DNA from: Bacillota bacterium
Lineage (GTDB): Bacteria > Bacillota > Clostridia > Lachnospirales > Lachnospiraceae
DNA length: 64,000 nt
Direction: 5' to 3'
Assembly (NCBI GenBank): GCA_023423335.1
Contig: JAFAFU010000013.1
Span: 1-64,000, forward strand
The translations under genes were made by a program, and so were the position numbers. This document shows, in pieces, positions 60,575 through 64,000 of the stretch (position 1 is its first letter; each line of letters opens with the position of its first letter). The notes under the pieces are model-generated. The model did not search any database. It saw nothing but the letters and a program-made list of their open reading frames with translations, and had not been told where the DNA came from.

Positions 60575-61668
60575 CAGAACAGAGAATAAGAATGAAACAG
60601 GAGCCTTTGATCCGAATTGTCAAAAAAACGGAGCCCTCCGTAGGGAAAACCATTGCGCTGTCCATCTTTGCCGTATTTGCCGCGATTCTGGCAGGAGGGA
60701 TCTTTATCCTGGCTATCGGGCAGAATCCCTTCGCGATCTATGCCTCGATTGTCAAAGGTGCCTGGAGATCGGAGCTGGCAGCGAAGGGTACGATAAAGAT
60801 AGCGATTCCACTCCTTATCGCCGCCCTTGGCATTACCCCGGCCTTCCAGATGAAGTTCTGGAACATCGGAGCAGAGGGACAGATCATTATGGGCGGAATT
60901 TTTGCCACCTATTTTGCCCTGCATTTTGATCATCTTCCCCATGGACTTTTGTTGGTGCTGATGTTTGCCGCAGGAATGATCGGCGGCGGACTCTGGGGAC
61001 TGATTCCGGCTTATTTTAAAACCAGGTTTGGAACAAATGAGACCCTGTTTACGCTGATGCTGAATTACATCGCATTATATATGATTAAGTTTTTTGTTGA
61101 GGGTCCCTGGCGTGATCCCACCTCTTCCGGCTTTCCCAAGATAGCAACCTTCAAGGAGAATGCGAGATTGGACCAGATTTTTGGTGTCCATGCAGGCTGG
61201 CTGATTGGTTTGATTCTTGTAATCCTGCTGTTTGTCTATCTGAAGTTTACAAAGCAGGGCTATGAAATTAATGTGGTTGGTGAGAGCATTAACACCGCCC
61301 GCTACGCAGGAATGAATGTGAAGAAGATTATTCTCCGTACCATGTTTTTAAGCGGAGCAATCTGCGGCATCGCAGGTATGACCCAGGTTACCGGGGCAGC
61401 CTATACCCTGGGGGAAGGCGTTGCCGGCGGTGTCGGCTTTACGGCCATCACGGTTGCGTGGCTCTCAAAATTAAACCCTGTGGTAATCCTGGTAGTAACG
61501 GTTGGCTTCAGTATGCTGGAAAAGGGCTGTTCCGTTATGCAGAGTACCTTCGGATTGTCTTCTGCGGTATCCGGAATCCTTCAGGGAATTATCCTTTTCT
61601 TCATTTTGGGCTTTGATTTCTTCAACCATTACCGTTTTGCCTTTCGGAAGGGAGGGATTAAGAAATGA
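60571..61668 (+). CDS. Nucleoside ABC transporter permease (YufP type)
   Basis: The 365-residue protein has a soluble N-terminal stretch of about 25 residues and then about eight to ten membrane segments of the BPD_transp_2 family (FQMKFWNIGAEGQIIMGG, TRFGTNETLFTLMLNYIA, NVVGESINTARYAGMNVKK). It pairs with the gene at 61665, which overlaps it by 4 bp. ATGA overlaps connect all three genes, so their products are made in equal amounts. Confidence 0.92.
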   Translation: MTEQRIRMKQEPLIRIVKKTEPSVGKTIALSIFAVFAAILAGGIFILAIGQNPFAIYASIVKGAWRSELAAKGTIKIAIPLLIAALGITPAFQMKFWNIGAEGQIIMGGIFATYFALHFDHLPHGLLLVLMFAAGMIGGGLWGLIPAYFKTRFGTNETLFTLMLNYIALYMIKFFVEGPWRDPTSSGFPKIATFKENARLDQIFGVHAGWLIGLILVILLFVYLKFTKQGYEINVVGESINTARYAGMNVKKIILRTMFLSGAICGIAGMTQVTGAAYTLGEGVAGGVGFTAITVAWLSKLNPVVILVVTVGFSMLEKGCSVMQSTFGLSSAVSGILQGIILFFILGFDFFNHYRFAFRKGGIKK

Positions 61669-62615
61669 TCCTCAATTTCTTATTTGCAGCGATTAAGGCG
61701 GGGACTCCTTTGCTCTTCGGAACAACCGGAGAGATTATGACGCAGCGGTCCGGCAACCTGAATCTGGGTGTCGAAGGTATGATGTTCATGGGAGCCTTCA
61801 TGGGTTTTTATACAGGCTACCATACCGGCAGTCTGCCCCTGGCGCTCCTGGCCGCCTTTGTAATCGGAGTATTCGGCGCCCTGATTTATGCATTTGTTAC
61901 GGTTACCTTGATGGCGAACCAGAATGTAGCCGGTCTTACTCTGACGATCTTCGGTACCGGAGTAGCCAAATTCTTCGGCGAGATTATGATCAAAAACGCC
62001 GGAGGCTCTCCGAAGCTTTCCACAGAGTTCATGGCCTCCGTAGCAGAGAAGCCGATCCCCGTCCTGGGGAATATCCCCGTAGCAGGAAAGCTGCTCTTCT
62101 CCCATAATCCGCTGGTATATCTGTCGATCGTGATCGCTGTGATCTGCAGCGTCTATATCATGAGGACAAGGGCAGGCTTAAATATGAGGGCCGTCGGTGA
62201 GAATCCCGCGGCTGCGGACGCCGCAGGTATCCGGGTAACTTTGGTGAAATATACCCATATCCTGCTCGGAGGCGGTATCTGCGGGCTGGGGGGAGCCTAT
62301 TTATCACTGATTAACGGAGGCGGAGTATGGAATAACAGCTCCGCAGTCAATGGACAGGGCTGGATTGCGGTAGCTTTAGTTATCTTTGCAAGCTGGAGTC
62401 CTGTCAAGGCGATTTTCGGCTCCCTGGTCTTCGGTGCCTTCAGCGTACTCCAGTTTTATATGCCGAAGGATATCATTCAGATTCCAAACGCTTTCTATGT
62501 CATGCTCCCCTTTGTGATTACGATTATTGTTCTGGTAATCACCTCGATGAAAAAATCCGGGAAGGGTTCCCAGCCGGCAGGCTGCGGAGTTAATTATTTC
62601 CGGGAGGAACGATAA
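61665..62615 (+). CDS. Nucleoside ABC transporter permease (YufQ type)
   Basis: This is a 316-residue membrane protein of the BPD_transp_2 family with about eight segments. Blocks include GTPLLFGTTGEIMTQRSGNLNLGVEGMM-type sequence, LNMRAVGENPAAADAAGI and GQGWIAVALVIFASWSP. It is the last gene of the nucleoside importer and is followed by a strong terminator. Confidence 0.93.
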   Translation: MILNFLFAAIKAGTPLLFGTTGEIMTQRSGNLNLGVEGMMFMGAFMGFYTGYHTGSLPLALLAAFVIGVFGALIYAFVTVTLMANQNVAGLTLTIFGTGVAKFFGEIMIKNAGGSPKLSTEFMASVAEKPIPVLGNIPVAGKLLFSHNPLVYLSIVIAVICSVYIMRTRAGLNMRAVGENPAAADAAGIRVTLVKYTHILLGGGICGLGGAYLSLINGGGVWNNSSAVNGQGWIAVALVIFASWSPVKAIFGSLVFGAFSVLQFYMPKDIIQIPNAFYVMLPFVITIIVLVITSMKKSGKGSQPAGCGVNYFREER

Positions 62616-62628
62616 AAGTTAATATTTG

Positions 62629-62672
62629 TGCACTCCATTTGCGGACGATTTGTGCGGTGGAGTGCATTTTTA
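62629..62672 (+). terminator. Terminator of the nucleoside importer operon
   Basis: tgcactcca (62629-62637) pairs perfectly with tggagtgca (62658-62666), followed by ttttta. Confidence 0.88.
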
Positions 62673-62875
62673 TACAATTGGGGAAAAGCCGGTAAAGCAA
62701 AAAAATATATAATTGCATAAATATGGTTTTTTGTGATAACATCACAGAAGCCTCCTACGTATCGTGATATAGTAAGGATATAACAAAGCAATCAGATAAG
62801 AGGTTAATGACCAGCACGAAGGACCGGAGCAGATCACGGTGATTATAAATTTATCATGTATGAGGAGGAATTTGT

Positions 62876-63190
62876 ATGGCGGCAATCAAAATTACCAAGA
62901 ATAATTTCAAAAAAGAGGTATTGGAGTCGAAGGAACCGGTATTGCTTGATTTCTGGGCGAGCTGGTGCGGTCCCTGCCGTATGGTGGCACCGACCGTGGA
63001 GGAAATTGCCGACGAGGTAATCGGCACAGCCAAGGTTGGCAAAGTCAATGTGGATGAGGAGTCGGAGCTGGCGGAGATGTTCCGGGTAATGAGCATCCCG
63101 ACTTTGATGGTTATGAAGGAAGGGAAGGTATCTGCAACAGCGGTTGGGGTCAAACCGAAAAAAGACATCTTGAGAATGTTGGAAATTTAG
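62876..63190 (+). CDS. Thioredoxin
   Basis: The 104-residue protein, ATG 62876 after gaggaggaa, is a single thioredoxin fold with the active site FWASWCGPCRMVAPT, cis-Pro segment MSIPTLMVMKEGK and typical strand DEVIGTAKVGKVNVDEE. It reduces disulfides in the cytoplasm. No thioredoxin reductase is adjacent. It lies before desulfoferrodoxin in a small redox group. Confidence 0.95.
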   Translation: MAAIKITKNNFKKEVLESKEPVLLDFWASWCGPCRMVAPTVEEIADEVIGTAKVGKVNVDEESELAEMFRVMSIPTLMVMKEGKVSATAVGVKPKKDILRMLEI

Positions 63191-63308
63191 GTTATAATGG
63201 AAGAGGCGGGTATATTCTTTGAGAATGAAATATACCGGTAAGCATATATTATACCTATTGATGATAACAGGTCCCGGGCTTGTTATAACAACAGAATTGA
63301 AAGGAGAG

Positions 63309-63698
63309 ATGTCTGTGCAGAAGGATGTTAAGTTTTACAGATGTAAGCATTGCGGCAATATAATAACAAAGTTTAATGATTCAGGAGTCAAAGTTGTTTG
63401 CTGCGGTGAGGAGATGGAGGATTTGGTTGCCAACACAGTGGATGCTTCCAAAGAAAAGCACGTACCCGCTGTTTCCGTAGCAGGGAATATCGTAAAGGTA
63501 GAGGTTGGCAGCATAGCTCATCCGATGGAAGAGAAGCACTATATCATGTGGATATATCTGCTGACCAAACAGGGTGGACAGATCAAATACCTGACTCCGG
63601 GTGAAGAGCCGAAAGCAGTATTCGCTCTTGAGGAAGACAGCCTGGTTGCCGTATATGAATATTGCAATATCCATGGGCTCTGGAAGACAGAAGTCTAG
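63309..63698 (+). CDS. Desulfoferrodoxin (2Fe superoxide reductase)
   Basis: The start is ATG 63309 (129 residues) or GTG 63315, which has better spacing from aaaggag. The N-terminal desulforedoxin domain has FYRCKHCG ... VVCCGEEM, the four Cys of the FeS4 centre. The superoxide reductase domain has KHVPAVSVAG, AHPMEEKHYI and YCNIHGLW, giving the four His and one Cys of the active iron. It reduces superoxide to peroxide without making oxygen. It goes with the thioredoxin upstream and rubrerythrin at 54.3 kb as oxygen defence. Confidence 0.93.
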   Translation: MSVQKDVKFYRCKHCGNIITKFNDSGVKVVCCGEEMEDLVANTVDASKEKHVPAVSVAGNIVKVEVGSIAHPMEEKHYIMWIYLLTKQGGQIKYLTPGEEPKAVFALEEDSLVAVYEYCNIHGLWKTEV

Positions 63699-63720
63699 TG
63701 TAACAGATATAACATAACAT

Positions 63721-63800
63721 GCATGCAGTACCGTAAATAATCCTTACAGGTATATCGCCACAGATAAGCCTGATGGAGCTACGGTACCTGCATGCTATTT
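63721..63800 (+). terminator. Terminator after desulfoferrodoxin
   Basis: gcatgcagtaccgta (63721-63735) pairs with tacggtacctgcatgc (63780-63795) with one bulge, followed by tatttt. The long loop again contains a further inner pairing, like the other nested palindromes, though without their core. Confidence 0.7.
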
Positions 63801-63847
63801 TGTATATAATGAAAAATGTCATGCTTTGCAAGATCGGAGTGAGCAAA

Positions 63848-64000
63848 ATGGAATATAAGGACAATAAGGGCTACTTTGCTGAAACGCTGGGCTTCTGGAA
63901 GGATCTGACGGAGACCCAGAAGAACACACTGCTACAATCCATTGTGAAAAAACAGTTTACCTGCGGGGAATCGATGCGGAGCAGCTCGGATAACTGTTCC
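63848..64000 (+). CDS. Crp/Fnr-type regulator, 5' part only
   Basis: ATG 63848 follows cggagtgag. The 51 codons in the window read through GFWKDLTETQKNTLLQSI and KKQFTCGESM, which is the typical start of a Crp/Fnr cyclic-nucleotide-binding-like domain. The gene is cut by the window end. Its place next to thioredoxin and desulfoferrodoxin suggests a redox- or stress-related regulator. Confidence 0.6.
   Translation, partial: MEYKDNKGYFAETLGFWKDLTETQKNTLLQSIVKKQFTCGESMRSSSDNCS

Noticed and set aside
1..64000. tRNA, rRNA, CRISPR array, transposase or integrase genes
   Set aside because: Read through the intergenic spaces for cloverleaf-like repeats, regular spacer arrays and transposase or integrase motifs; none was found. 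A covariance search would be needed to exclude small ncRNAs.

Overview
The window looks like a chromosome segment of a strictly anaerobic, fibre-degrading Bacillota of the Lachnospiraceae / Clostridium cluster XIVa type. The basis is strong GGAGG ribosome sites, TTGACA-17-TATAAT promoters, moderate GC, Big_2/CBM surface proteins, a ferredoxin-linked 2-oxoacid oxidoreductase, rubrerythrin and desulfoferrodoxin, and BMP-type nucleoside uptake. The species cannot be named from the sequence alone. I see no rRNA, tRNA, CRISPR array, prophage or insertion sequence.

Layout. 0.2-4 kb: a MutS2-like ATPase without an Smr tail and a CcdA-TlpA fusion (minus strand). 4.3-41.7 kb: a glucuronoxylan utilisation region. 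It holds a cytoplasmic GH10 xylanase, a GH43 and a GH3 xylosidase, a GH67 alpha-glucuronidase, uxuA and uxuB for glucuronate catabolism, a secreted GH5 enzyme, and two secreted Big_2/CBM proteins. At its centre is a 13-kb operon with two permease pairs, two substrate-binding proteins (one a 975-residue membrane-anchored form), an NHL/TPR membrane protein, a Yip1-like protein and a DUF5696-type lipoprotein; an AraC regulator faces it divergently. Interspersed are a MarR/DegV pair, a secreted peptidoglycan-binding protein and two paralogous small proteins of unknown function. The implied route is capture of xylan fragments at the surface, import of (aldouronate) oligomers by ABC transport using an ATPase encoded elsewhere, then cytoplasmic cleavage to xylose and glucuronate.

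41.8-47.4 kb: a YyaL/DUF255 protein, then an AT-rich accessory patch with a zinc-ribbon P-loop kinase-like gene, a RelE/Phd toxin-antitoxin pair and a 106-bp broken copy of the yyaL 5' end. An XRE regulator with a membrane protein and an AraC-GyrI regulator follow. 47.6-51.5 kb: a cysteine/cystine-type ABC transporter operon preceded by a promoter, an unlisted 32-codon ORF with six Cys codons and an intrinsic terminator, which together look like cysteine-responsive attenuation; then a GNAT acetyltransferase. 51.7-56.7 kb: a 2-oxoacid:ferredoxin oxidoreductase, rubrerythrin and a flavin amine oxidase. 57.1-62.6 kb: xanthine phosphoribosyltransferase with a BMP-family nucleoside ABC transporter. 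62.9-64 kb: thioredoxin, desulfoferrodoxin and the start of a Crp/Fnr-type regulator cut by the window edge.

The least expected signals are the poly-Cys leader ORF, a family of long nested palindromes in intergenic spaces (two sharing a conserved core but with different, self-complementary outer stems), direct-repeat operators in front of the double-ABC operon, and unusual modular architectures (the giant SBP, a GH5 interrupted by a CBM-like insert, a duplicated C-terminal module in the 1,564-residue protein).
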